Assembly: GCA_964017195.1 (NCBI GenBank)
Contig: OZ024895.1
Coordinates: 30,288,875-30,352,874 of the forward strand
Direction of reading: 5' to 3'
Length of the DNA stretch: 64,000 nucleotides
Source of the DNA: Siderastrea radians
Taxonomy: Eukaryota > Cnidaria > Anthozoa > Scleractinia > Rhizangiidae
This document shows, piece by piece, positions 22,767 through 33,045 of this stretch. Under the pieces are notes generated by a model. It was not told where the DNA came from. It did no database searches and saw nothing but the letters and a program-made list of their open reading frames with translations. A program made the translations under genes and the position numbers. Position 1 is the first letter of the stretch. Each line of letters begins with the position of its first letter.

Positions 22767-22880
22767 CGATGGAGCAGTTTTTGCCTGTGTATCCAGCGAC
22801 ACAATCACAGCGGAAATCATTCACTTCATCTGTACAATTTCCACCATACTGGCATGGCTGTCCAGCACAGTCATCAATGT
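22767..22880 (-). CDS. EGF-domain exon, array copy K
   Basis: A 114-bp phase 1-1 exon with donor GTGAG. It differs by C-Q-Y-G-G (Y for N) and D-F-R-C. V-A-G-Y-T-G is of the VAG subtype. Intact cysteines and calcium-binding residues. Confidence 0.85.
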
Positions 22881-23110
22881 CTGAGTTATAACGAAAAAGG
22901 GGTTGTTGACCAACAGATGCAAAACTAATATAACGAACCAATAGCTGTTTTGAGTAATTCAACCAAAGATTAGTTCAACTGTCACAAGACATAAAACAAA
23001 GAACACTTAACTAAAACCTACAAAAACAAGAACAACAACATCAAGAAAACAAGAGAGAAAAAATGGTGTGGAGGATTCAAGAAGTCAATAATAAATGTGA
23101 TTTTCCTCAC

Positions 23111-23224
23111 CGGTGGAACAGTTTTTGCCTGTATATCCGGGGACACAATCACAATGGAAATCATTAACCTCATCTGTACAATTTCCGTTATTCTGGCATG
23201 GCTGTTCAGCACAGTCATTAATGT
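23111..23224 (-). CDS. EGF-domain exon, array copy L
   Basis: A 114-bp phase 1-1 exon with donor GTGAG. It starts [10 protein letters not shown], has N-N-G-N-C rather than N-G-G-N-C, and ends C-S-T-G. Six cysteines are present. N for D at the third position is tolerated in calcium-binding EGF domains. Confidence 0.84.
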
Positions 23225-23324
23225 CTGAGTTATAATTTAAGGAAAAAAAAGAGACATGTCAACGACAAATGGAAAACCGATATAACGAACCATTAGCCGT
23301 TTTAAGAAATTCAATAAAAGATTA

Positions 23325-23855
23325 CCTTATTACATGAAATTTTCGCGACACGTTAATTTGGCGAATTTCGCGGTTTAAAAAAAATCGCGAAATTTAAGTG
23401 ACACGAACAAAACATGACGCGAAAATTAGGTGACTCGCATCACGTCAGTAATCAAGAAAGAATGCGTTTTTGCTAGAAATTTTGCAAGAACAAGCTCGCA
23501 ACGTGGTATTCGACAGAAGTCCAAAAGCAAGTGGATAGTAGTGTTAACTTTGAAGATGTGAATGTCGCGAAAATTTCATTGCGAGAACTGTTTTTTTGTC
23601 ACTGTTGACATATAGCCAGCCGTTGCATTTTTGTTAATTTTGACGTTATTGTGCCTTTGATAAAGTCGTTTTGTTTAGTTCAAGGACATGTTAAAAAAAA
23701 TTGCCAAGGAAAAAAATTGTGTCTTGCTCAAGAACGCGAAATTAAAGTGATTCAAAACACACAATTTTCGCAGAATCGCGAAATTAAAGTGTCGCGAAAT
23801 ATGCGCACCTCAAAATCGCGAAATATACGTGTCGCGAAAATTTCATGTAATAAGG
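23325..23855. mobile_element. TIR MITE with CGCGAAA-rich body
   Basis: Ends ccttattacatgaaattttcgcgacacgt and its inverse (shared for about 30 bp) are flanked by TA on both sides. The inside is full of tcgcgaaa/tttcgcga words, subterminal copies of the end sequence. No coding capacity. It lies in the intron between EGF copies L and M. Confidence 0.75.
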
Positions 23856-24018
23856 TAGTTAAACTGTACACATTACATCAAGTAAAGATAGGTTCTTATA
23901 AACCTACAAAACACAAACAACCACAACACAAACAAGAAAACAAAAAGCAAGCAAGCAAAAGGAAAGCACGAATTATGAAGGCTTAAAGAAAGTCAATAAT
24001 ACGCGTAATTTTCCTCAC

Positions 24019-24132
24019 CAATCGAACAGTTTTTTCCTGTGTATCCGGCGACACAATCACAGTGGAAATCATTCACTTCATCTGTACAATTTCCACCATT
24101 CTGGCATGGTTGTCCAGCACAGTCATCAATGT
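24019..24132 (-). CDS. EGF-domain exon, array copy M
   Basis: A 114-bp phase 1-1 exon with donor GTGAG. It encodes the array consensus (A-G-Q-P-C; V-N-D-F-H-C; V-A-G-Y-T-G). It lies between two MITEs (23.33-23.86 kb and 24.25-24.84 kb). No open reading frame of 60 codons covers it because stops flank the exon closely, but the exon itself is open. Confidence 0.84.
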
Positions 24133-24248
24133 CTGAGTTGTAATAAAGAAAGGGCAATGTTGACCAACAGACGTTTACAAAACATTGAGGAAAAGAAAAC
24201 TTTTTTTTAAGTCTAAAAACAAACAGAACAACTCTAGGAAGGCTTTAA

Positions 24249-24838
24249 CCCTTTCCCGTCCGACTTTTTTTTTTAAAAAAAATAAACATTTTTTTCTGCT
24301 AAAGCGGTTTTGTGAGTGCTATGTTGCCAAATGCCACTAAAATTTACTACAAAAGCGTTTTTTTCACAATTTAGCTAGATCTTGAACCAGCTTCTGTTGT
24401 AAATTGCCAAAATGTGGATTTTCTTTTTTTTTTTTTTGCTGATTCATTTCCATTTTTTCACTCTTTTGTTTTTTGCTTTCCTTTTTCTCTCCTGTTTTAT
24501 TCTCTTTATCTTCTACCTTTTATCCCCTTTCTATCCCCTGGAAAAGTTTTGGCGTCGGTCCTTCAAAAAACCTATAAATGGAACATTAATCAACTAGGTG
24601 ACTCGGCCTATTTTACCACCAATTTTGCATAATTGGACACGCTTTCCTGGAATAGCTCTGCCAGAATTTGGTCGCTATTCAAAACAAACACACGTATGGA
24701 TGGATATGTCCTTGCAATGTTGGCTGCTTGTCAAAGCAATGTGGTGTCGACAGAAAATGATGACGTCACAAGGGTTTAATGTCTCCCGACTACAACGTCG
24801 AAAAAATAGGACTCTTTTCCGGAAAGAGTTAAGAAATC
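24249..24838 (+). mobile_element. TTAA-flanked MITE, copy 2
   Basis: This element starts CCCTTTCCCGTC and ends CCGGAAAGAG, exactly flanked by TTAA on both sides (24245-24248 and 24839-24842). It is the same family as the element at 10.1-10.65 kb in opposite orientation. It lies in the intron just 3' of EGF exon N. Confidence 0.8.
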
Positions 24839-24862
24839 AATAGTAAATGAAATTTTCCTCAC

Positions 24863-24976
24863 CGATGGAACAGTTTTTCCCTGTGTATCCGGTGTCACAA
24901 TCGCAGCGGAAATCATTCACTACATCTGTACAATTTCCACCATTCTGGCATGGTTGTCCAGCACAGTCATCAATGT
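24863..24976 (-). CDS. EGF-domain exon, array copy N
   Basis: A 114-bp phase 1-1 exon with donor GTGAG. The changes D-V-V-N-D-F-R and C-D-T-G-Y-T-G (T replacing the usual A or P) distinguish it. A TTAA-flanked MITE ends only 20 bp downstream of the exon on the gene strand, close to the donor. Confidence 0.85.
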
Positions 24977-25330
24977 CTGAGGTATAAATAAAAAAGGCGA
25001 TGTTGACCGACAAGTGCAAAACTGATATAACGAACCAACAGTTGTTTTAAGAAATTCAACCAAAGACTAGTTAAACTGTACACAAAACATAAAGTTAAGA
25101 CAGCTTTTATCAAGTCTAAAAGAAAGAAAAACAGGAAAACAAAAATCATTTCAACAAGAGGAGAGAAAGACTAGTGAAGGCTTTAAAAAGTCAATTGAAA
25201 ACTTGAGTTAAAGAAAATTTTTTTAAAACCTACAAAGACAATCATAATTAAAAGGAAAAGAAAAATCTATAAGAAAAATCGACGAGTTGTAAAATTAAAT
25301 ATAGTTAAAAAGTTGTCTGATTTTTCTTAC

Positions 25331-25444
25331 CGATTGAACAGTTTTTCCCTGTGTACCCGGCGACACAATCACAGTGGAAATCGTTCACTCTATCTGTACA
25401 ATCTCCACCATTCTGGCATGGTTGTTCAGCACAGTCATCAATGT
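25331..25444 (-). CDS. EGF-domain exon, array copy O
   Basis: A 114-bp phase 1-1 exon with donor GTAAG. It carries C-A-E-Q-P-C (the 'AEQ' subtype), G-G-D-C in place of G-G-N-C, and D-R-V in place of D-E-V. The G-G-D-C change removes the N-C-T sequon seen in most array copies. Cysteines are intact. Confidence 0.85.
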
Positions 25445-25720
25445 CTGAGTTTTACCAAAACAAAAAAAAAAAAAAAGGAAAAAAGGTGATGTTGACCCAC
25501 ATATGCAAAACTAATATGAAGAACCAATAGCAAATTCGTGTTAACTAATTCAAGCAAATAATATCTACAGTGTACAAAAACATGAGCTAATAAAAAAAAA
25601 GTTTTAGAAAACCCACAAACAAAAAGAAAAAAAAACAAACAAAACAAAGTAAGTTAACAACAAGAAATAATGAGTTGTGAAAGCTTCAAGAAGCCAATAG
25701 GTAAGATAAATTGTGCTCAC

Positions 25721-25834
25721 CGATTGAACAGTTTTTCCCTGTGTACCCAGCGACACAATCACAGTGGAAATCATTCACTTCATCTGTACAATTTGCACCA
25801 TTCTGACATGGCTGTCCAAAACAGTCATCAATGT
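25721..25834 (-). CDS. EGF-domain exon, array copy P
   Basis: A 114-bp phase 1-1 exon with donor GTGAG. Differences from the array consensus are C-F-G-Q at the start and N-G-A-N-C instead of N-G-G-N-C. The six cysteines and the calcium-binding residues are intact. A (CAA)n run lies in the intron on the upstream side (about 25.97-26.00 kb). Confidence 0.85.
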
Positions 25835-25968
25835 CTGAGTTAAGATAATAAGAAAGGGACGTTGACCGAAAGATGAAAAACTAATAAAACGAACCAGTAG
25901 TCGCTTTGGGCAATTCAACTAAGGAATAGTTAAACTCACAAAACACGATGCAAAGAAAAGTTAAATAA

Positions 25969-26001
<33 letters not shown>

Positions 26002-26074
26002 AACAAGTTTAAGAGAGGAAAGGACGAGTTGTGAAGGCTTAAAAGAATCGTTGGTGAAGAGAAATTTTCCTCAC

Positions 26075-26188
26075 CGATTGAACAGTTTTTCCCTGTGTAT
26101 CCGGCAACACAATCACAGTGGAAATCATTTACTTCATCTGTACAATTTCCACCATTCTGGCATGGCTGTCCAGCACAGTCATCAATGT
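26075..26188 (-). CDS. EGF-domain exon, array copy Q
   Basis: A 114-bp phase 1-1 exon with donor GTGAG. The product is the array consensus: [10 protein letters not shown] start, [18 protein letters not shown] and K-N-C-S-I-G end. All residues expected for a calcium-binding EGF are present. It is the last intact array exon before the retrotransposon-split exon. Confidence 0.87.
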
Positions 26189-26395
26189 CTGAGTTAAAAT
26201 AATAAGAAAGGGATGTTGACCGATAGATACAAAACTAATATAACGAGCCAATAGTTGCTTTAGGCAATTGTACACAAAACATGAGGTAAAGAAAAGTATT
26301 ATAATAAAAGCAACAACAAAAACAATAAAAAGAGCAAGACAAAAAGCAAGTAAAGAAGACGAAAGAATGAGTTGGGAAAGCTTCAAGCAGTCAGT

Positions 26396-26422
26396 AGTAA
26401 ATGCACTTTTGCTTCCCTGTAT
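26396..26422 (-). pseudogene. 3' remnant of broken EGF exon R
   Basis: This short stretch, up to GTAT (26419-26422) next to the 5' LTR, matches the end of an array EGF exon and its following intron. About 20 bp that should contain the GTGAG donor and the last cysteine codon is missing. The exon cannot be spliced or translated normally. Its identity rests on collinearity with neighbouring copies and on the shared target duplication. Confidence 0.7.
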
Positions 26423-26538
26423 TGTTGCGTTATCGAACTTTGACCCTTCACGTGTCACGCGTTCGTAGTTTTGCATTTAGGCATGCGCACTGGTAGCACG
26501 CCAGAGGATTAAACATGGCTGTGCGTTAAATCGTTGTT
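26423..26538 (+). repeat. 5' LTR, first part
   Basis: Matches the first 116 bp of the 3' LTR (tgttgc, then ttatcgaactttgaccc) with a few substitutions, and then breaks off where the LINE starts. Confidence 0.9.
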
Positions 26539-26718
26539 TATATTAATGAGAACTTAACAAACTACAGACGCGATCTGTTTACTAAGGTCAGAAAATTTAA
26601 AAAGAACAACAACTGGTATAGCGCCTGGACCATGGACGGCAAAATTTTCATAAAAAAGTCCCAAAGTGATCAGGTAAAGAGAATATATGAAGCCGAGGAT
26701 TTAAAAAATATCTGTTAA
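26539..26718 (+). pseudogene. LINE ORF1, C-terminal 59 codons
   Basis: A frame ending TAA at 26716-26718 reads N-E-N-L-T-N-Y-R-R-D-L-F, N-N-N-W-Y-S-A-W-T-M-D-G-K-I-F-I-K-K and the tail R-I-Y-E-A-E-D-L. This is the usual end of ORF1 in Tx1-like LINEs. It is cut at its 5' side by truncation of the element. Confidence 0.7.
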
Positions 26719-27135
26719 ATCGCTACCTAAACGTTTTTTCCTCTTCCTCCTCGATATAATTTATGCTATGCGCTCCCTTTCACACCTCGCCTCCCTTTAG
26801 CTTCACTTATTATCCTAATCTAGCGGAGAGCTTTTTGTAGGAGGGTTTTGTTTCTTTTCATAGCAGTCTATGATATCTAACACCTGCACTTTTTCCCTTC
26901 TATATAATAAGCTGCTTTGCAGCTTAATTAGTGTTCTTATTATGTTAAGTGTTAGTGGCTATGTATCATTTGTACTTTCTACGATCTATATTCACCTAGT
27001 TCTTACTCTGCCTATTGTCAACAGGCGCACTATCGGCACAAAGGCATTTATCAAAAGGCTAAACGCTATCGTCATGTTGCAGAGTGTGATACACAGTTTT
27101 GTGGTAAGAAAGAAATTCATTAATCTATTGGGTAT

Positions 27136-30100
27136 ATGGCCTTAAACGCTGTTTCCTTTAGCGCAAGATGCCTAAACAAATCTATCAAAAGAAGAAAACT
27201 TTTCCGGTGGCTTCATCTCAGAAAATTTGATGTAATTTTTTTGCAAGAGACGTACAGCGATGCTAGCTTGGAGGCATTTTGGCGAGCAGAATAGAGTGGC
27301 GAAATTTTCTTCGCACACGGTTCAAAACACAGTAGAGGTGTTATGATTCTTTTCAGACCCTCGTTAAGTAAAGAGGTGCTAAATGTCACTGCAGATAAAA
27401 ATGGCAGATTTCTGATTGTAAATACAATCGTTGATGAAGATGAATTTTGCCTCGTCAATATTTACGCTCCAAACGACCATAACCAGCAAATTAGCTTCTA
27501 TCAAAAGATAACCGATTCCATTCGTAAATGCCAAACCGACAATATCCTCATTGGTGGAGACTTTAACCTCCCGTTGTCAGCTTTGGATAAATTCGGAGGC
27601 AAAGACATTCAATTTTAAAAAAAATGTAATTCATTCTGTTGAGGCATTTTGTAACAACTATGACCTAGTCGATTCCTGGCGCGAACAACATCCGCATGAA
27701 ATGCAGTTTACCTGGAGAAATAGCTCAGGGAAAATCAAATGTAGGCTGGATTTCTGGTTTATCTCAAAACGACTTTTAAGCCGTGTTACGAAAACCAACA
27801 TTTGCGCTTACTATGATTCAGATCATTCATCTGTTACCATCTCGATTAAACCAGAAGTTATACAAGAAAAAAGAGGTCCAGGCTATTGGAAGTTTAATAA
27901 TTCACTTTTGGAAGATGAAGAATTTGTTACAAAAATGAGTTTCATTATCAAACATGCAGCCGAGAAACACAAGGATATTGCTGACAAAAGGCTCTACTGG
28001 GAAATGTTAAAAATGGAGATTAGGATGTTTGCAATCCGTTTCGCTAAAAAGAAAGCATACACGGAAAGAAATATTGAACTGGACCTTCTTCAAAAGTTAG
28101 AGGAAATGAATTTGCGCATTGATGCAACTCCAGAAAACAGTTCCCTCGTAAACGAGGCTAGGAAACTTCAAATTGAACTAGATGAAATTGCCGTGCAAAG
28201 AACTAAATGTCCATTATTCGGAGTAGAGCTAGATGGTAGGAATTGGGGGGAAAATGTAACAATACTTTTTTAGTTTAGAAAAAAGAAGTTATGAAAAAAG
28301 ACATATAACAAAATTGAAGACACCTGAGGGTATCACTGTAGAGGATCCAAAGGTTGTACTAACTGTTATGAAAAATTTTTATAACCAGCTTTACACCTCT
28401 CAAAACCAGCCATCAGCTGAACGGTTCTCCAACTTCTCTGATTATGAATCCTTACCGAAACTAGACAACGAAAAGCAAAACCTTTGCGAAGGTCCGATAA
28501 CTGCAGAAGAATGCCTTGCCGCGCTCAAGACCTTTCAACATAGTAAGACTCCGGGCACGGATGGTTTAACTGCAGAATTCTATCTCTGTTTTTGGAACGA
28601 CATCTCTGGCCCTTTGATTGGCTGCCTCAATCATGGTGCCCTACTAGGAGAGCTTTCTATCTCTCAGAGGCAAGGAATCATCTCCTTGATCCCAAAAAAG
28701 AAAAAAGACCCCCTACTGCTTAAAAACTGGCGCCCTATCTCTCTTTTAAATACAGACTATAAATTGGCAACCAAATGCATCGCAACGCGGTTAGAGAAGG
28801 TACTTCCTCATCTGATCGAAAGTGATCAAACTGGCTACATCAAAGGTAGATTTATTGGCGAGAACATCCGCCTAATTTCAGATATAATTGAACAACACGA
28901 AAATAAGGAGGGAATGATACTCTTCCTAGACTTTGAAAAGGCCTTTGACTCGTTAGAATGGGGTTATCTTTTTAAAGTGCTTGACATTATGAACTTTGGT
29001 CCAAGTTTCCTCAACTGGATTCATACTTTTTACTCCAATATTTCTAGTTGTGTCGTTAATAATGGCTACTCGTCAGAATTTTTTTCTTTACAAAGAGGTG
29101 TAAGACAGGGGTGTCCTCTTTCAGGATTGCTCTTTGTTCTTGCTGTAGAACCTCTCGCCCACCAAATACGAATCAATGACTCAATCAAAGGTCTTGAAAA
29201 TGGAAATAAGACCACTAAACTCAGCTTGTACGCCGATGACACCACCGCTTTCATTCGCGACGACTCATCTGCGACGTCCTTATTCACTCTTCTTGATAAA
29301 TTTGGCGCCCTATCTGGCTTAAAAATTAACAAGTCGAAAACCGAGGGTTTGTGGCTTGGTTCTTGGAAGAGTAGATTAGGCAAAGACGAACCGTTTGGTA
29401 TTTCGTGGCCGAAACAATACGTTTCTGCTCTTGGAATTGCGTTCCCTTATAACGTTCTCGTTGGGAACAAAATAAATTTTGACGAGCGGCTCGCTAAACT
29501 CAAAAATGTGTTGAATATCTGGTCAAGCAGACATTTAACGATCTTAGGCAGGATAGCCATTGTCAAAAATCTAGCACTTGCCAAACTTGTTTATAGCTGC
29601 TCTGTATTAAACGTTCCCGCCGAATTTGTAAAAGAAGTCAACAGCAGTATCTTCTCCTTCATTTGGAACTTCAAACCAGATAAAATCAAAAGAAAAACGC
29701 TGATTGGCCCAATATGCAACGGCGGTCTTAACATGGTTATTTTTTTTGACGTTGTCAAGTCGCTTATGACTGCCTGGGTTAATCGTTATTGCAAAGCAAC
29801 TGACAGCCACTGGTGTGCCCTCCTTGATTCCATGTTAGGTAAGGTGGGAGGACCTTCCTTATCTCAATGACCTAAAATTCCTTGACCTTAAAAATCTTTC
29901 TGCCTTTTACAAAAATGTTTTGGCAGTTTGGCAAGAACTCAATTCCAAGGATCCCCTTAACGCAAATGAATTTAAACAAGAAATCATATGGAACAATCGT
30001 TTTATAAGGATTAATGGAAAGACAATTTATTATAAAACATGGGTTAATAAAGGCATGTTGAGAATTAGTGACCTCCTTGATACCGATGGCCATTTCCTTT

Positions 30101-30520
30101 CACTCGAAATTTTTAAATGCAAATTCGGCGTTCGCTGTACTTTCCTTGATTATGCTGCTGTTCTTGCAGCAATTCCAAAAGCTTGGAAGAGCGAAATCGT
30201 AGGCAATATTGCAAAGGGTGACGGCGAACCCTTGAAGACTCTTTCCAATGGCCATGCCATCTCCTCTACTAGAAAAGCCCGTTTAATGTTTGCATAAAGG
30301 TCCTTCTCTCCTCCCATCGTCGAAATCAATCTTAAAAAAACAAGTGCCGAATGTAAAGGCTGTCTACGAACTTCCTTTCAAAGTCACCGTTGAAAATAAA
30401 TTGAGAAGCTTTCAGTTTAAACTCATACATAACATCATTCCCACATCATCCTCTCTATAAAATGAACATAAAAGATTCTCCAAGATGCAATCGCTGCCTT
30501 TTCCAAAAAGAAAATTGTTA
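27136..30520 (+). pseudogene. LINE ORF2: AP endonuclease and reverse transcriptase
   Basis: From ATG 27136 the endonuclease reads V-I-F-L-Q-E-T-Y-S, then a TAG (about 27289), R-G-V-M-I-L-F, V-N-I-Y-A-P-N-D, I-L-I-G-G-D-F-N-L-P and, after a frameshift near 27610, S-D-H-S-S-V. A second frameshift lies near 28230-28310. RT (28314-29870) has T-P-G-T-D-G-L-T-A-E-F-Y, N-W-R-P-I-S-L-L-N-T-D-Y-K, D-F-E-K-A-F-D-S, R-Q-G-C-P-L-S and Y-A-D-D. A third shift near 29860 leads to E-I-I-W-N-N-R-F-I-R-I-N-G-K and, after further shifts, the start of the zf-RVT knuckle (C-N-R-C). Element type L1/Tx1 from domain order. Not functional. Confidence 0.85.
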
Positions 30521-31870
30521 TAACTTGTTGTCGATAGTATATGAAATGACAGACCAAGCACGACTGCCGCTAGTTGTTGAAGTTATTCCAGCCTTCAAAA
30601 TAGAGCTTGCTCACGTACAATCGCAACAGCTTTGTCCCTTTGATGAAGACTTCTCCCTTTGATCAAGATGATTTGAAGGCGACACAACGAAATTGGGCCA
30701 GTAAATTGTGTGGTTGACCTATTGAACCGGGAGAAACCTCAAGCTGTGATACTGTTTGGAGTGTTTGATGTTCATAGAGACGTTTGAAATCTTTGTGCCT
30801 CTGTGTGTGCTAGTTCTTTGGCAACTAGTTAGGTTTTTGCGCTCAGTTTAATTGCAAGATTCCTAAAAGCCCCTTAAAAGAATGACGTTTAATTTATGGA
30901 AGGATCCACGAGTTTCTTAATACGTAATTTGATGTTTGCTTGCTGTTATCTGCAAGACATGTATCTTTCTTTATCACGGATGTCAGATCCAAATTAATTA
31001 TTCTGAGACTCAGTTGCCATCTCTTTTGATCATAAAGAAGCTACAGCTTCTGGCGCTGTCGTTTTAACCCCACTTTCGTGGTTGTGGTTAAAATAGAAAT
31101 AGAATTCTTGGAGTTAAAACATTGCATCTCTGTTGACTTATGGCGAACTACTAGCATCCAACTGATAGATCTCCAGCAGCAATTCGGACAAAGGTTGTTG
31201 TTTGACCTTCTTGTGATGGACTGTTTGTAGTTCTTAACGCGGATTTTCCATTTGTTAATTCCGCAACAGTTAAAATGCTGGTTCGTAAGACTCAAGGATT
31301 CTTCAATCTCGTGAATGTATTGTGTTCTGCCGTCCCGTCGCCAGTCATACCACGACGTCTCTTGTGACCATCCATTGACTAAAATGACGATTTCGGCTGC
31401 TAAATCACTTTCAACATTACAAAAATCGAACTAATATTTACCACGGGAAATAAAGACTACAAAAAGTGGAAAGCGAAGAGCGGATGTGCAAAATTAGGGC
31501 GCGATTTCAACGGATTTTTCCACCATAAGCTCTGTTCGAATTAAGTGTCGACCCGTACAATTTATTTTTGAGCCGTTCCGCGCACGCATGCGCTTCGTCG
31601 TGAACAGCGGACTTTAAATCATTATCTTCTTATTGCTAAATATCATGTATATCTTGCAAGAAACCAGTCAGAGACTCCATGCTTACAGGTCTTTCTCGCC
31701 TTACTGGAAAGTAAAATTAAATGCGAAAGACAAATGGCCATTAAAAACTCTAATTATGAAAAATACAGAGCTAAGTGGACCACTCTCTGCATCTGCGATG
31801 CGTGAGCATCTTATTTTTTATTTTACTGTAACTGTTGATGCTATAATATACGGTTGCATTATCAATAAAT
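30521..31870. other. LINE 3' region without gene
   Basis: Between the broken zinc knuckle and the poly-A I see no coding region. It has a few short frames, none with a known motif. An AATAAA at about 31865 precedes the A-run. Confidence 0.55.
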
Positions 31871-31880
31871 GAAAAAAAAA

Positions 31881-31917
31881 TCGTTGTTGTTTCTTGTCCG
31901 TTTTCAATAATCCGAGA
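31881..31917 (+). repeat. 5' LTR, second part
   Basis: After the LINE poly-A the LTR resumes (tcgttgttgt, tttcaataatccgaga) and ends directly before the primer-binding site. The first bases (tcgttgtt) are the duplicated LINE target also found at 26531-26538. Confidence 0.88.
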
Positions 31918-31935
31918 TGGTGTCAGAAGTGCTGT
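31918..31935 (+). promoter_or_regulatory. tRNA primer-binding site of the Ty3/gypsy element
   Basis: TGGTGTCAGAAGTGCTG follows the LTR end directly and begins TGG, complementary to a CCA tRNA 3' end, as needed to prime minus-strand DNA. I cannot name the tRNA with certainty. Confidence 0.75.
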
Positions 31936-31959
31936 AAATTTCACTTAGAACCTACGAAA

Positions 31960-32941
31960 AGTCTCCACGTATCGCGGTAGAAGAAAAAGAAAAAGATTTC
32001 GTGCAAAGACTAATTGAAACGAGCAAAGATAGTGAAATGTCAGACAACGAGAGCGAGCAAGAAGGACATCCTCCCGGCGTGAATGTGGGTGCCGCAGAAC
32101 AACCACTCATAGGACAACCACAAATAGTCCAGCCAAGCATTCGACCGGTCGCCAACTTCCAAGTAACTCCACCGGAGAAGTTTTTATTCAAACCTGAAGA
32201 GTGGCCGAAGTGGATACAAATATTTGAAAGGTTTCGCAAGGCAACCAAGCTCGATAAACAAAGCGGCGAAAATCAAGTGAACACATTAAGTTACACAATG
32301 GGTGAACAGGCGGACGATATATTCATCTCATTCGAATTCACCGCGGAACAGGAAAAGAGATTTATGAAGAAGTAAAGGAAAGATTCGAAAATCACTTCAT
32401 CGTAAAAAGAGATGTCATCTTTGAGCGAACGAAATTTAACTCAAGAAACCAACGTGCGGGAGAGTGGGTGAATAGTTTTATCACAGATTTGTACGGCCTC
32501 GCGCGGCACTGCAATTTTGGCGCGCTAAAAGAAGAGCTCATTCGAGACCGCATCGTCGTAGGTTTACAAAACCGCGAACTTTCGCAAAAACTTCAACTTG
32601 ATCCGAATCTCACCTTGGAAAAAACTACCAATTCAGTCAGGCAAAGGGAGACGGTAAAACAGCAACAAAACATTCTTGACGGCGGATTCAAGAGTACACC
32701 GGCGCAGGTTGATGGTATCGCTAAAGGAAAATCACGGAGAAAGAAAGGAAACTCCAAAGACAATTCCCAAGACAAGTCTAAAGAGAAACCTTCTGAAATC
32801 TCCAAAGAAAAAAATCCTTCCGATGAAAAGTGTCAAAGGTGTCTTGGAAATTTTCACCCGAAGAAAACATGCCCAGCACGCCTCTCCAAGTGTAAGAAGT
32901 GCTCCAAAATTGGACATTGGGCGCAGGCTTGTAAAATTTAG
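31960..32941 (+). pseudogene. Ty3/gypsy gag
   Basis: Two frames joined by a shift at about 32370 give a capsid-like region (F-K-P-E-E-W-P-K-W-I-Q-I-F-E-R-F-R; S-R-N-Q-R-A-G-E-W-V-N-S-F-I-T-D-L), a basic Lys-rich linker, and two zinc-knuckle-like motifs (C-Q-R-C-x8-K-x-C; C-K-K-C-S-K-I-G-H-W-A-Q-A-C). Gag packages the element RNA. It ends at 32941, just before the protease. One frameshift disables it. Confidence 0.8.
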
Positions 32942-33045
32942 AAACCAGGAAAAGTATTTGAAGTTGCTGAAGAAGAAGAATCCTTCTTCCTGGGAGAAAT
33001 CGTGAATCTTAGTGAGTCCAAAGCAATGCTACAAAGTCACCATGG

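Larger units (their letters stand above)
26539..31880 (+). mobile_element. L1/Tx1-like LINE nested in the 5' LTR
   Basis: The insert begins inside the last 60 codons of an ORF1, continues with an endonuclease-RT ORF2, and ends at AATAAATG plus nine A. The LTR word tcgttgtt, preceded by A's, occurs on both sides (26531-26538 and 31881-31888), which is a target-site duplication. The coding part stops at about 30520 inside the zinc knuckle, and the next 1.35 kb is non-coding; it may be 3' UTR or include another insertion. It is 5'-truncated and mutated. Confidence 0.82.

Noticed and set aside
32593..32917. Minus-strand frames opposite gag
   Set aside because: Shadows of the basic Lys-rich gag coding strand.
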